Positions 32,765-43,059 of a DNA stretch of 64,000 nt are shown here, in pieces. Numbering within the stretch: the first letter of the stretch is position 1; every line of letters starts with the position of its first letter. The stretch spans positions 310,001-374,000 of the forward strand of contig NZ_JBMERQ010000003.1 of assembly GCF_048820895.1 (NCBI RefSeq), in the 5' to 3' direction. This stretch comes from Cribrihabitans_A neustonicus (GTDB taxonomy: Bacteria; Pseudomonadota; Alphaproteobacteria; Rhodobacterales; Rhodobacteraceae). Position numbers and translations under genes: made by a program. Below the pieces are notes generated by a model. The model ran no database searches. It was not told where the DNA came from and saw only the letters and a program-made list of their open reading frames with translations.

Positions 32765-33955
32765 TCAGATGGTGGCCGCGATGGCAGTGCCCGCCGCATA
32801 GCCGGAGGCCCAGGCCCATTGGAAGTTGTAGCCGCCGAGCCAGCCGGTCACGTCCACCGCCTCGCCGATCGCATAGAGCCCCGGGACGGTCTTGGCTTCC
32901 ATGCTGCGCGACGACAGCGCATCGGTATTGATGCCGCCCAGCGTGACTTCGGCGGTGCGGTAGCCTTCGGTGCCCGCGGGCAGCAGCGCCCAGTCCTCCA
33001 GCCTGTCACAGAGCGCCCTGAGCGACGCGTCGGACTGGTCGGCAAGCCGGCCGCTGAGGCCCAGTTCCGGTGCAAGGAACTCGACCAGCCGGGCGGGCAG
33101 GTGGCGGGCGAGCTCGGTAGTGAAATCACGGCCGCCCCCGGCTCGGCGCTGCTCGCGCAGGAGGTCGTAGAGCGGGATGTCCGGGATCAGGTTGGCCCGG
33201 ATCTCCTCGCCCTCGCGCCAGTAGGAGGAAAGTTGCAGCACAGATGGCCCCGAGAGGCCGCGATGGGTGAATAGCAGCGCCTCGTCAAAACTGGCCTGCG
33301 CGTTCGACAGCCGCGCGGGCAGAGCCACGCCCGAAAGCGGTTTGAAGCGGCCGTCAGGGAAGGTGAAGGGCACCAGGGCGGGGCGGGTCTCGGTGACCTC
33401 CAGCCCGAACTGGCGGGCGAGGTCATAGGCCAGCCCGGTGGCGCCCATCTTGGGGATCGACTTGCCGCCGGTGGCCAGCACCAGGTTGCGGCAGGTGACG
33501 GTCTGCGGCTTGCCCTCGCGCAGGAGGCTGACCTTGAAGCCGTCTCCGCTGCGCTCGACGCGCTCCACCGAGGTTTGCAGCCAGAGACCGGCGCCTGCGT
33601 TCGTCATCTCCTTCACCAGCATCTGGATGATCTGCTTGGCCGATCCGTCGCAGAACAGCTGGCCCAGGGTCTTTTCGTGCCAGGCAATACTGTGGCGGTC
33701 CACCAGTCCGATGAAATCCCACTGCGTATAGCGCGCCAGCGCCGACTTGCAGAAATGCGGGTTGGCGGAGAGGTAGTTCTCCGGGGCCGCATACATGTTG
33801 GTGAAGTTGCAGCGCCCGCCGCCGGAGATGCGGATCTTCTCGCCCGGGGCCTTGGCGTGGTCAATCACCAGGGTGCGGCCGCGGGTATGGGCGGCGCACA
33901 TCATGCCGGCCGCGCCGGCGCCGAGAATCAGGGTATCCATCTGCATGGCGGGCAT
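32765..33955 (-). CDS. HI0933/BaiN-type flavoprotein (NAD(P)/FAD-dependent oxidoreductase)
   Basis: A 396-residue flavoprotein of the HI0933 (YhiN/BaiN) family. The FAD dinucleotide loop is 'DTLILGAGAAGMMCAAH', then 'GEKIRISGGGRCNFTNMYAA', the inserted middle domain, and the second FAD signature 'GLYAIGEAVDVTGWLGGYNF'. The family binds FAD; the substrate is not known for most members. The ATG at 33955 gives 'MPAMQMDTLI'; a start at Met6 is also possible. It sits antiparallel between murD and ftsW, the second interruption of the dcw cluster. Confidence 0.88.
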   Translation of the reverse strand: MPAMQMDTLILGAGAAGMMCAAHTRGRTLVIDHAKAPGEKIRISGGGRCNFTNMYAAPENYLSANPHFCKSALARYTQWDFIGLVDRHSIAWHEKTLGQLFCDGSAKQIIQMLVKEMTNAGAGLWLQTSVERVERSGDGFKVSLLREGKPQTVTCRNLVLATGGKSIPKMGATGLAYDLARQFGLEVTETRPALVPFTFPDGRFKPLSGVALPARLSNAQASFDEALLFTHRGLSGPSVLQLSSYWREGEEIRANLIPDIPLYDLLREQRRAGGGRDFTTELARHLPARLVEFLAPELGLSGRLADQSDASLRALCDRLEDWALLPAGTEGYRTAEVTLGGINTDALSSRSMEAKTVPGLYAIGEAVDVTGWLGGYNFQWAWASGYAAGTAIAATI

Positions 33956-34108
33956 CGACCACGGAACGGGGAACGGCGCAAGCGGCCCCTGTGCGATTTC
34001 CCGCCGCGCGGGGCGGAAGAGGCTGGCTTGATTATCTCTTTCCGGTTAGGCTTTCGTTCATAGACCCCGGCAAAGGGGCGGAACGAGGCAGATAGTGGCG
34101 GTATTTCC

Positions 34109-35281
<1,173 letters not shown>

Positions 35282-35412
35282 ATGCGCCGCCGCGCGGGTG
35301 GCAAGGGTAGCGAACGGAACGGAATACGGAAAATGCCACCTGAGCTGGAACCGGGGCGGTGCCGTCGCGGTTGAGCACAGGTGCAGGCAAACAAAGAAAG
35401 AGACCATCACGG

Positions 35413-36504
35413 ATGGCACAAAAACTGCTCTTGATGGCGGCGGGCGGCACCGGCGGACACATGTTTCCGGCGCAGGCGCTCGCCGAGGCGATGCTGAAGC
35501 GCGGCTGGCGGGTGAAGCTCTCGACCGACGCACGCGGCGCGCGCTATACCGGCGGCTTCCCCCATACAACGGAGATCACCCAGGTTTCATCGGCCACCTT
35601 CGCCCGCGGCGGGCTGGCCGCGAAGGCGCTGGCGGGGCCGAAGATCGTGGCCGGCGTGCTGTCGATGGCGCGTCAGATGCGCAAGGACCGCCCGGATGCG
35701 GTGATCGGCTTTGGCGGCTATCCCACGATCCCGGCGCTGGGGGCGGCGGTGCTGTTGAAGCTGCCGCGGATGATCCACGAGCAGAACGGTGTTCTGGGCC
35801 GGGTGAACCAGCTTTTTGCCAAGCGCGTCTCGGGCGTGGCCTGCGGCACCTGGCCCACGGACCTGCCCGCGGGCGTCGCGCATGAGCACGTCGGCAACCC
35901 GGTGCGCGCCGCCGTGGCCGAGCGCGCAGGCGCGGCCTACATCCCGCCCGGGGACTATCCGATGTCGGTGCTGGTAATCGGCGGCAGCCAGGGCGCGCGG
36001 ATCCTTTCGGATGTGGTGCCCGCGGCGATGGCGGCGCTGCCGGAGCGCATCCGCGGGCACCTGCGCGTTTCCCACCAGGCACGCGAGGAGGACCGGCCCA
36101 GGGTGGCGGAGTTCTACGCCAGCCACGGCATCGACGCCGATGTGCAGAGCTTCTTCACGGACGTGCCCGCCCGCATGTCGGAGGCACAGCTGGTGATCTC
36201 GCGCTCGGGCGCGTCCTCGGTTGCGGATATCGCCGCAATCGGGCGGCCTTCAATTCTGATCCCCTTCGCTGCGGCCGCCGGCGACCACCAGACCGCCAAC
36301 GCCCGCGGGCTGGCCGAAGCCAATGCTGCCGTTATGATCCCGGAAAGCGCGCTTGATGTTCCGGTCCTGGCGGAGCATATGGGCGCAATTCTGAGTAACC
36401 CGCAGGCCGCCGCGCAGATGGCGGCTGCCGCACTGAGAGCCGGCGTGCCGGATGCCACCGAGAGGCTGGTGGCCCTGGTCGAACGACTGGCCGAGGAAGG
36501 ATAA
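35413..36504 (+). CDS. murG: Lipid II synthase MurG
   Basis: A 363-residue GT-B glycosyltransferase that adds GlcNAc to lipid I on the inner face of the membrane. It begins 'MAQKLLLMAAGGTGGHMFPA' with the first glycine loop. 'MIHEQNGVLGRVNQLFA' and the donor-site 'VISRSGASSVADIAAIGRPS' and 'AAGDHQTANARGLAEANAAV' follow. The ATG at 35413 gives the standard N-terminus. Only 4 bp separate it from murC. Confidence 0.96.
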   Translation: MAQKLLLMAAGGTGGHMFPAQALAEAMLKRGWRVKLSTDARGARYTGGFPHTTEITQVSSATFARGGLAAKALAGPKIVAGVLSMARQMRKDRPDAVIGFGGYPTIPALGAAVLLKLPRMIHEQNGVLGRVNQLFAKRVSGVACGTWPTDLPAGVAHEHVGNPVRAAVAERAGAAYIPPGDYPMSVLVIGGSQGARILSDVVPAAMAALPERIRGHLRVSHQAREEDRPRVAEFYASHGIDADVQSFFTDVPARMSEAQLVISRSGASSVADIAAIGRPSILIPFAAAAGDHQTANARGLAEANAAVMIPESALDVPVLAEHMGAILSNPQAAAQMAAAALRAGVPDATERLVALVERLAEEG

Positions 36505-36508
36505 GAGT

Positions 36509-37906
36509 ATGAACCCTGCAACCAAACTGCCCGGTGATGTTGGCCCAATCCATTTCGTGGGGATTGGCGGTATTGGCATGTCGGGCATCGCAGAGGTGCT
36601 CTTGAACCTGGGCTACACCGTGCAGGGCTCAGATCTGAAGGCTTCCAAGATCACTGGGCGCCTGGAGGAGCTGGGCGCGCGCATCTTCGTGGGTCAGCGG
36701 GCGGAGAATCTCGAGGGCGCCGCGGTTGTGGTGATCTCCTCGGCAATCAAGCCGGGCAACGCCGAGCTGGACGAGGCCCGCCGCCGTGGTCTGCCGGTGG
36801 TGCGCCGGGCGGAGATGCTGGCTGAGCTGATGCGGCTGAAATCGAACATCGCGATCGCCGGCACCCACGGCAAGACCACCACCACCACGATGATGGCCGA
36901 GCTGATGGTGGCCGGCGGTTTCGATCCGACCGTGGTCAACGGCGGCATCCTCCACGCCTACGGCTCGAACGCGCGCATGGGGCAGGGCGAGTGGATGGTG
37001 GTGGAGGCGGATGAGTCCGACGGCACCTTCAACCGCCTGCCCGCGACCATTGCGGTGGTCACCAATATCGACCCGGAGCACATGGAACACTGGGGCGATT
37101 TCGACCGGCTCCGCGACGGCTTCCTCGAATTTGTCTCCAACATCCCCTTCTATGGCATCGCGGTCTGCTGCACCGATCATGCCGAAGTGCAGGCGCTGGT
37201 GGGGCGGATCTCGGACCGCCGCGTCGTCACCTACGGCTTCAACGCGCAGGCCGATGTGCGGGCAGTTAACCTCGCCTACAAAGGCGGCATCGCGCATTTC
37301 GACATCGTGCTGCGCGCCGAGGACCGGGTGATCGAGGGCTGCACCCTGCCGATGCCGGGCGATCACAACGTCTCCAACGCGCTGTCCGCCGTCGCCGTGG
37401 CGCGGCATCTTGGTATGAACAGCAGTGAAATCCGCACCGCGCTGGCCGAGTTCCGCGGCGTGAACCGGCGCTTTACCAAGGTGGGCGAGGTCGATGGCGT
37501 CACCATCATCGACGACTACGGGCACCACCCGGTGGAAATCGCCGCGGTGCTCAAGGCAGCGCGCCAGGCCTGCGACGGGCGGGTGATCGCGGTGCACCAG
37601 CCGCACCGCTACTCGCGCCTGTCGAACCTGTTCGACGATTTCTGCGCGTGTTTTAACGAAGCCGACGTGGTTGCCATCGCCGAGGTGTTCCCGGCGGGCG
37701 AAGATCCGATTGAGGGCGCCGGGCGCGACGACCTGGTGGCAGGCCTGATCCGCCACGGCCACCGCCATGCCCGCGCGATTCTCAGTGAGGAGGATCTGGA
37801 GCGGCTGGTGCGCGAACAGGCGCGGCCGGGCGACATTGTGGTCTGTCTCGGCGCCGGCACCATCAGCGCCTGGGCAAACGCGCTGCCTGCGCGGCTGGAG
37901 GCCTGA
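36509..37906 (+). CDS. murC: UDP-MurNAc-L-alanine ligase MurC
   Basis: A 465-residue ATP-dependent ligase that attaches the first amino acid of the stem peptide. 'PIHFVGIGGIGMSGIAEVLL' is the N-terminal UDP-binding loop, 'IAIAGTHGKTTTTTMMAELM' the P-loop, and 'VEADESDGTFNRLP' the following signature. 'VIAVHQPHRYSRLSNLFDDF' marks the C-terminal domain. It is 4 bp after murG and 62 bp before the DUF2484 gene. Confidence 0.96.
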   Translation: MNPATKLPGDVGPIHFVGIGGIGMSGIAEVLLNLGYTVQGSDLKASKITGRLEELGARIFVGQRAENLEGAAVVVISSAIKPGNAELDEARRRGLPVVRRAEMLAELMRLKSNIAIAGTHGKTTTTTMMAELMVAGGFDPTVVNGGILHAYGSNARMGQGEWMVVEADESDGTFNRLPATIAVVTNIDPEHMEHWGDFDRLRDGFLEFVSNIPFYGIAVCCTDHAEVQALVGRISDRRVVTYGFNAQADVRAVNLAYKGGIAHFDIVLRAEDRVIEGCTLPMPGDHNVSNALSAVAVARHLGMNSSEIRTALAEFRGVNRRFTKVGEVDGVTIIDDYGHHPVEIAAVLKAARQACDGRVIAVHQPHRYSRLSNLFDDFCACFNEADVVAIAEVFPAGEDPIEGAGRDDLVAGLIRHGHRHARAILSEEDLERLVREQARPGDIVVCLGAGTISAWANALPARLEA

Positions 37907-37968
37907 CGGTTGCGGCGCCGCCGGGCGGGACATTCCACTCAAGCCCGCGGGGCAGGGGAGGCGGCGCG

Positions 37969-38217
37969 ATGACCGCGTCGCTTATTCTGGCTGCGGTCTG
38001 GGCGCTGGCGGCCAATGTGCTTGCGATTCTGCCAAGCCGCGACAATCACTGGACCCGTGCATATGTGCTGATCGCGTTCGGAATTCCGCTCCTGGGCTAT
38101 GTAACCTATGAAAACGGCCCCTGGTGGGGGCTGGCACTGCTGCTTGCCGGCATGTCGATATTGCGCTGGCCACTCATCTACCTCGGCCGCTGGCTGCGCG
38201 ACACCTTCAGCCGCTGA
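37969..38217 (+). CDS. DUF2484 small membrane protein
   Basis: An 82-residue protein with probably three membrane helices ('SLILAAVWALAANVLAILPS', 'YVLIAFGIPLLGYVTYENGP', 'LALLLAGMSILRWPLIYL') and a basic C-terminus. It matches DUF2484 family proteins. My recollection is that they recur at this position, between murC and murB, in Rhodobacteraceae. Function is unknown. Position suggests a part in envelope synthesis or division, but that is inference only. Confidence 0.8.
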   Translation: MTASLILAAVWALAANVLAILPSRDNHWTRAYVLIAFGIPLLGYVTYENGPWWGLALLLAGMSILRWPLIYLGRWLRDTFSR

Positions 38218-38328
38218 GCCACCCTTAGCGGCCCGCGGCGCTGGCGTGCGTTGCCCCTTTATCTTGGCGCCCGGCTCGGCTAGGGAATAGGGCCGCAGAG
38301 GCTCTGCAAAAGAGGGACAGACAATACG

Positions 38329-39270
38329 ATGGCGGCAATCTCCGGCAAGGAGCTGCCAGACGTCCGCGGGCGGCTGGCAGCGGGCAAACAGCTTTCCGAA
38401 TTGACTTGGCTGCGCGTCGGCGGTCCTGCCGACCATTTTTTCCAGCCTGCGGATACCGAAGACCTGGCGCAATTTCTGCGCCATCTGGATCCGGATGTGC
38501 CGGTTTTCCCGATCGGCGTCGGCTCCAATCTCATTGTGCGCGACGGCGGGTTGCGGGCGGTGGTGATCCGCCTGGGGCGGGGTTTCAACGGAATCGAGGC
38601 CGAAGGCGATACCGTTGTGGCGGGCGCGGCGGCGCTGGATGCCCACGTGGCGCGGCGCGCTGCGGATTCGGGCATCGACCTTACTTTCCTGCGGACCATC
38701 CCCGGCACCATTGGCGGCGCGGTGCGGATGAACGCAGGCTGCTACGGCAGCTACCTGGCCGATGTCTTCCAGTCCGCCACTATCGTCACCCGCCAGGGCG
38801 AGATCCGCGAGATCACGGCGGAGGAGTTGCGCTTCCGCTACCGGCAGACCGATTTCCCGGACGGCGCAGTACTGGTTTCGGCGGTTCTGCGCGGCCCCAA
38901 GGGCGCCCCGGAGGCGCTGCACGCGCGCATGCAGGCGCAGCTTGAGGCTCGCGACGCCAACCAGCCGACCCGCGAACGCTCGGCGGGTTCCACCTTCCGA
39001 AACCCGGCGGGCTTTTCCTCGACCGGGCGGACGGATGACGTGCATGACCTCAAGGCCTGGAAGGTGATCGACGATGCCGGCATGCGCGGCGCCCGCCGCG
39101 GCGGCGCCCAGATGAGCGAGAAACACTCAAACTTTCTCATCAATACCGGTGGTGCCAGCGCCGCGGATCTTGAGGGGCTGGGCGAAGATGTGCGAAAAAA
39201 GGTTTACGAAGATTCTGGCATCACGCTAGAGTGGGAAATCATGCGGATTGGCGATCCGCTTCCCGAATAA
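38329..39270 (+). CDS. murB: UDP-N-acetylenolpyruvoylglucosamine reductase MurB
   Basis: A 313-residue FAD enzyme that reduces UDP-GlcNAc-enolpyruvate to UDP-MurNAc with NADPH. 'PIGVGSNLIVRDGGLRAVVI' is the FAD-binding region, 'TIPGTIGGAVRMNAGCYGSY' the flavin-contact loop, and the proton-donor Ser is in 'RSAGSTFRNPAGFSS'. The C-terminal 'KHSNFLINTGGASAADLEGL' and 'LEWEIMRIG' with the catalytic Glu complete it. The proton-donor loop is of the short, type II-like MurB kind. It follows DUF2484 by 111 bp. Confidence 0.95.
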   Translation: MAAISGKELPDVRGRLAAGKQLSELTWLRVGGPADHFFQPADTEDLAQFLRHLDPDVPVFPIGVGSNLIVRDGGLRAVVIRLGRGFNGIEAEGDTVVAGAAALDAHVARRAADSGIDLTFLRTIPGTIGGAVRMNAGCYGSYLADVFQSATIVTRQGEIREITAEELRFRYRQTDFPDGAVLVSAVLRGPKGAPEALHARMQAQLEARDANQPTRERSAGSTFRNPAGFSSTGRTDDVHDLKAWKVIDDAGMRGARRGGAQMSEKHSNFLINTGGASAADLEGLGEDVRKKVYEDSGITLEWEIMRIGDPLPE

Positions 39271-39546
39271 GTATTGGAAACCAAAGGCATCGGCCGGCCT
39301 TCGCCCTGCGGCGCGCGGGCCGGGATGCGCGGCGGGGCAGCGGCCGTCTTAATCTTGGTAAAGGCAGTGTTAACGCCCCGGTAAGGAATTCGGCGCTACT
39401 GTGCCGGAACCCGGGCGCAAAGCGGCCGGAGTGCTGCGGCGGAGGCTTCCAGATTGCCTGGCTGCGGCGCAGGGAACCAAGGGCGGGTCCGAGGATCTGC
39501 TCCAACAATCAGGGGCGTCAAAGCCCCTAGCAAGAAGGCGCGAGTG
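39271..39546 (+). promoter_or_regulatory. Leader of the ddl-ftsQ-ftsA unit
   Basis: 276 bp without a gene. TTAA-N7-GTAA (39370-39373 and 39381-39384) resembles a CtrA box with one mismatch, and a AGGGGC/GCCCCT hairpin lies about 20-35 bases before the ddl start. It probably contains a promoter for ddl, ftsQ and ftsA. Confidence 0.4.
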
Positions 39547-40467
39547 GTGAGTAAGTCGAGCAAGACACTCCCGAAAGTGGCGGTGCTGATGGGCGGCCCT
39601 TCGGCCGAGCGCGAGGTGTCGCTGTCAAGCGGCCGGGAATGTGCGGCCGCGCTGCGGGGCGAGGGATTCGAAACCGTTGAGATTGACGCGGGCAGGGACC
39701 TCTGTACGCGGCTGCAGGACGCGAAGCCGGATGTGGTCTTCAACGCGCTGCACGGGCGCTGGGGTGAGGACGGCTGCGTCCAGGGCATGCTGGAATGGCT
39801 CGGCCTGCCTTACACCCACTCCGGCGTGCTGGCCTCGGCGCTGGCGATGGACAAGCAGCGCTCCAAGGAGGTCTACCGTGCCGCCGGGCTTCCGGTGGTG
39901 GAGAGCGGGCTTTTCGCGAAGGAAGCGGTCAGCGCGGGCCACGTAATGCCGCCGCCGTATGTGGTGAAGCCCAACAACGAAGGCTCCAGCGTCGGCATTT
40001 ACATCGTGCAGGAGGCCGCAAACGGCCCGCCGCAACTGTCGGACGACATGCCTGCGCAAGTCATGGTCGAGACCTACGCGCCAGGCCGCGAACTCACCAC
40101 CACGGTGATTGGCGGCCGCGCGCTCACCGTGACCGACATCCTCACCGACGGCTGGTACGACTACGACGCCAAGTACAAACCCGGCGGCTCCCGCCATGTG
40201 CTGCCCGCGGATATCCCGCAGGAGATCCGCGACCTCTGCCTGGAGTATGCGCTGGCGGCGCACCGGGCACTGGGATGCCGGGGCGTAAGCCGTACCGATT
40301 TCCGCTGGGACGAGAGCCGCGGCGCGGGCGGGCTGATCCTCTTGGAGACCAACACCCAGCCGGGCATGACGCCGACTTCGCTGGTGCCCGAACAAGCCGC
40401 CCATTGCGGCATCAGCTTCGGCGAGCTCTGTGCCTGGATGGTGGAGGATGCTTCATGCAATCGCTGA
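39547..40467 (+). CDS. ddl: D-alanine-D-alanine ligase
   Basis: A 306-residue ATP-grasp ligase that makes D-Ala-D-Ala for MurF. 'VAVLMGGPSAEREVSLSSGR' opens the N-terminal domain, with the catalytic Glu in AERE. 'KPNNEGSSVGIYIV' is the ATP-grasp loop and 'LLETNTQPGMTPTSLVPEQA' the omega loop with the metal ligands. The GTG at 39547 gives 'MSKSSKTLPKVAV'; the GTG one codon earlier is possible. The C-terminus overlaps ftsQ by 13 bp. Confidence 0.95.
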   Translation: MSKSSKTLPKVAVLMGGPSAEREVSLSSGRECAAALRGEGFETVEIDAGRDLCTRLQDAKPDVVFNALHGRWGEDGCVQGMLEWLGLPYTHSGVLASALAMDKQRSKEVYRAAGLPVVESGLFAKEAVSAGHVMPPPYVVKPNNEGSSVGIYIVQEAANGPPQLSDDMPAQVMVETYAPGRELTTTVIGGRALTVTDILTDGWYDYDAKYKPGGSRHVLPADIPQEIRDLCLEYALAAHRALGCRGVSRTDFRWDESRGAGGLILLETNTQPGMTPTSLVPEQAAHCGISFGELCAWMVEDASCNR

Positions 40468-41351
40468 AGCGGCGCCTGCGCGGCAGCAGCGGCGAGGGGC
40501 GTACGGACCCGGCGCCCTCGCGGCTGAAGTACCGGCTCCAGCGCTGGATGCTGACGCCCGGCATCCGCTTCGGCCTGCGTTTCGGGGTGCCGCTATGCCT
40601 GATGCTCGCAGCAGGCAGTGCCTACCTTGCCGACGAGGCGCGCCGGGACGGGCTGCAGCAGCTGGTCAACAGTGCCCGGGCCGCGATTGAGGAGCGGCCC
40701 GAGTTCATGGTCAAGGTGATGGCGGTGGACGGCGCCGGGACTAGCGTTGCTCAGGACATCCGCGAGGTTGTGCCGATCGATTTCCCCGTCAGCTCCTTCG
40801 ATCTCGACCTCACGCAGATCCGCGACGTCATCACCGGGCTCGACCCGGTGAAGACCGCCAGCGTGCGCATCCGCCCCGGCGGCGTGTTGCAGATCGACGT
40901 GGAAGAGCGCAAGCCGGCTGTGATCTGGCGCAGCCGCGAGGGGCTGGCGCTCCTCGACGAAAACGGCATCCACGTGGCCGAGCTGGGCCGCCGCAGTCTG
41001 CACCCGGATTTGCCGCTGATCGCCGGGCGCGGCGCCAGCGCTGCAGTCCCAGAGGCCCTGCAGCTCTTTGCCGCGGCACAGCCGCTGGGGCCGCGCCTGC
41101 GCGGGCTGGTGCGCATCGGGGAGCGGCGCTGGGACGTGGTTTTGGACCGCAAGCAGCGCATCATGCTGCCCGCACGCGACCCGGTGCCGGCGCTGGAGCG
41201 GGTGCTGGCGGTCAGCGAGGTGCAGGACCTTCTGGAGCGGGACGTGGCGGCTGTCGACATGCGCCTGGCCGCCCGCCCGACCGTGCGGATGAGTGAAAAC
41301 GCAGTGGAAAACTGGTGGCGCATCAGGCAGCTGAATGGGGGCGGGCAATAA
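40455..41351 (+). CDS. ftsQ: Cell division protein FtsQ
   Basis: A 298-residue bitopic membrane protein of the FtsQBL complex. A basic cytoplasmic tail of about 50 residues, one membrane helix (about 47-62, 'FGVPLCLMLAAGSAYLADEA'), then a periplasmic POTRA domain and the beta domain: 'LTQIRDVITGLDPVKTASVR' and 'LQIDVEERKPAVIWRSREGL' are typical. The ATG at 40455 lies within the end of ddl (13-bp overlap). ftsA follows after one base. Confidence 0.93.
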   Translation: MQSLKRRLRGSSGEGRTDPAPSRLKYRLQRWMLTPGIRFGLRFGVPLCLMLAAGSAYLADEARRDGLQQLVNSARAAIEERPEFMVKVMAVDGAGTSVAQDIREVVPIDFPVSSFDLDLTQIRDVITGLDPVKTASVRIRPGGVLQIDVEERKPAVIWRSREGLALLDENGIHVAELGRRSLHPDLPLIAGRGASAAVPEALQLFAAAQPLGPRLRGLVRIGERRWDVVLDRKQRIMLPARDPVPALERVLAVSEVQDLLERDVAAVDMRLAARPTVRMSENAVENWWRIRQLNGGGQ

Positions 41352-41352
41352 G

Positions 41353-42687
41353 ATGACGGATCTCTACCAATCTCAGCGGGCGATGCGTCAGATACGCCGT
41401 CAGGCCTTGCAGCGCGGCGTGGTGGCGATCCTCGACATTGGCAGCTCGAAGATTGCCTGCCTGGTTCTGCGCTTCGACGGCAGCGCCAAGCTGAGCGAGG
41501 ACGGCTCCATCGGCTCACTTGCCGGGCAGTCCGGCTTCCGGGTGATCGGCGCCGCCACCACGCGTTCGCGCGGGGTGCAGTTCGGCGAGATCACCGCGAT
41601 GCAGGAGACAGAACGCGCCATCCGCACCGCGGTGCAGGCGGCACAGAAGATGGCGGGCGTGCGGGTCGATCACGTGATTGCCTGTTTTGCCGGCGCCAAC
41701 CCGCGCTCCTACGGGCTCGACGCCAAGGTGGAGTTGCAGGGCCAGGTGGTGTCGGAGAACGAGGTGGCCCAGGTGCTTGCCGCCTGCGAGGTGCCGGAAT
41801 ACGGCGCGGGCCGCGAGGTGCTGCACGCGCAGCCGGTGAACTTTGCGCTCGACAACCGGTCGGGACTTGCCGATCCGCGCGGCCAGATGGGGCAGACGCT
41901 GGCCGTTGACATGCACATGCTGACCGTCGATGCGATGGCGGTGCAGAATCTGGTGCGCTGCATCCAGCGCTGCGACCTCGAGCTCGCGGGGATTGCCTCC
42001 TCCGCCTATGCGGCGGGTTTCTCAGCGCTGGTGGAGGACGAGCAGGAGCTTGGTGCCGCCTGCATCGACATGGGCGGCGGCTCCACGTCGATCTCGATCT
42101 TCATGAAGAAACACATGATCTATGCCGACGCGGTGCGGCTTGGCGGCGACCACATCACCAGTGACATCTCGATGGGCCTCAGTGTGCCGATGGCAAGCGC
42201 TGAGCGGATCAAGACGATGCACGGCGGCGTGCATGCCACCGGCGCCGACGACCGCGAGATGATCGACATTGGCGGCGACACCGGCGACTGGGAGCACGAC
42301 CGCCGCTCCGCCAGCCGGGCCGAGCTGATCGGCATTATGCGGCCGCGGGTGGAGGAGATCCTCGAGGAGGTGCGGGCGCGGCTCGACGCGGCTGGGTTCG
42401 AGTACCTGCCGAGCCAGCAGATCGTGCTGACTGGCGGCTCCAGCCAGATCCTCGGGCTCGACGGGCTGGCGAGCCGCATCCTGGGCCAGCAGGTGCGCCT
42501 GGGCCGCCCTTTGCGCGTGCATGGCCTGCCGCAATCGGTGACCGGCCCGGCCTTTGCCGCGGCAGTGGGGCTCAGTCTGTTTGCCGCGCATCCCCAGGAT
42601 GAATGGTGGGATTTCGACATGCCGGTCGACCGCTACCCGGCCGGCACCCTGGGCCGGGCAATCAAGTGGTTCAGCGACAATTGGTAA
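41353..42687 (+). CDS. ftsA: Cell division protein FtsA
   Basis: A 444-residue actin-like ATPase that anchors FtsZ to the membrane. 'VVAILDIGSSKIACLVLRFD' is phosphate loop 1, 'AACIDMGGGSTSISIFMKKH' phosphate loop 2, and 'QQIVLTGGSSQILGLDGLAS' the adenosine motif. The C-terminal 'GRAIKWFSDNW' is the amphipathic membrane-targeting helix. The 1C domain follows loop 1. It lies one base after ftsQ; a 372-bp gap separates it from ftsZ. Confidence 0.96.
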   Translation: MTDLYQSQRAMRQIRRQALQRGVVAILDIGSSKIACLVLRFDGSAKLSEDGSIGSLAGQSGFRVIGAATTRSRGVQFGEITAMQETERAIRTAVQAAQKMAGVRVDHVIACFAGANPRSYGLDAKVELQGQVVSENEVAQVLAACEVPEYGAGREVLHAQPVNFALDNRSGLADPRGQMGQTLAVDMHMLTVDAMAVQNLVRCIQRCDLELAGIASSAYAAGFSALVEDEQELGAACIDMGGGSTSISIFMKKHMIYADAVRLGGDHITSDISMGLSVPMASAERIKTMHGGVHATGADDREMIDIGGDTGDWEHDRRSASRAELIGIMRPRVEEILEEVRARLDAAGFEYLPSQQIVLTGGSSQILGLDGLASRILGQQVRLGRPLRVHGLPQSVTGPAFAAAVGLSLFAAHPQDEWWDFDMPVDRYPAGTLGRAIKWFSDNW

Positions 42688-43059
42688 GCTGCAGCCGGAT
42701 TCGCGCGTAGCGCGCAATGAGGGCGTGACACTCCCCGCTCCAGGCGTTAGGGTGCCGTTAACGTCCGCGAAGTGCGGCGAGTCAGCAGGCCGGGCAGTGG
42801 CCAGCCAGAGATCAACATAACGGACCCCGCAGCAGGAGTGCAGCGGGCTGCGGTGTCATGTTGTGTGTGGGTTCGGCTAAAACCGCAATATCTGCTAGAT
42901 TCGGCGAATTGCTGCAGGAGCCGTGTCAGAACATAGCTGTATTTTGTGGTTCCTTACGCTTTTTGGGATGACGCAACATCTGCGGCGCGGTAGGATTGAA
43001 GCGGACAGGACAGAAAAAAGCCCTTTGCGGGAGGGCACGCAAACACAGGCGGGAAGAGC
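42688..43059 (+). promoter_or_regulatory. ftsZ upstream region with possible CtrA and CcrM sites
   Basis: 372 bp without a gene. TTAG-N7-TTAA (42747-42750 and 42758-42761) resembles a CtrA box with one mismatch. GANTC sites are at 42698 and 42898. The length suggests that ftsZ has separate promoters, as in many bacteria. No terminator for ftsA was found. Confidence 0.45.
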
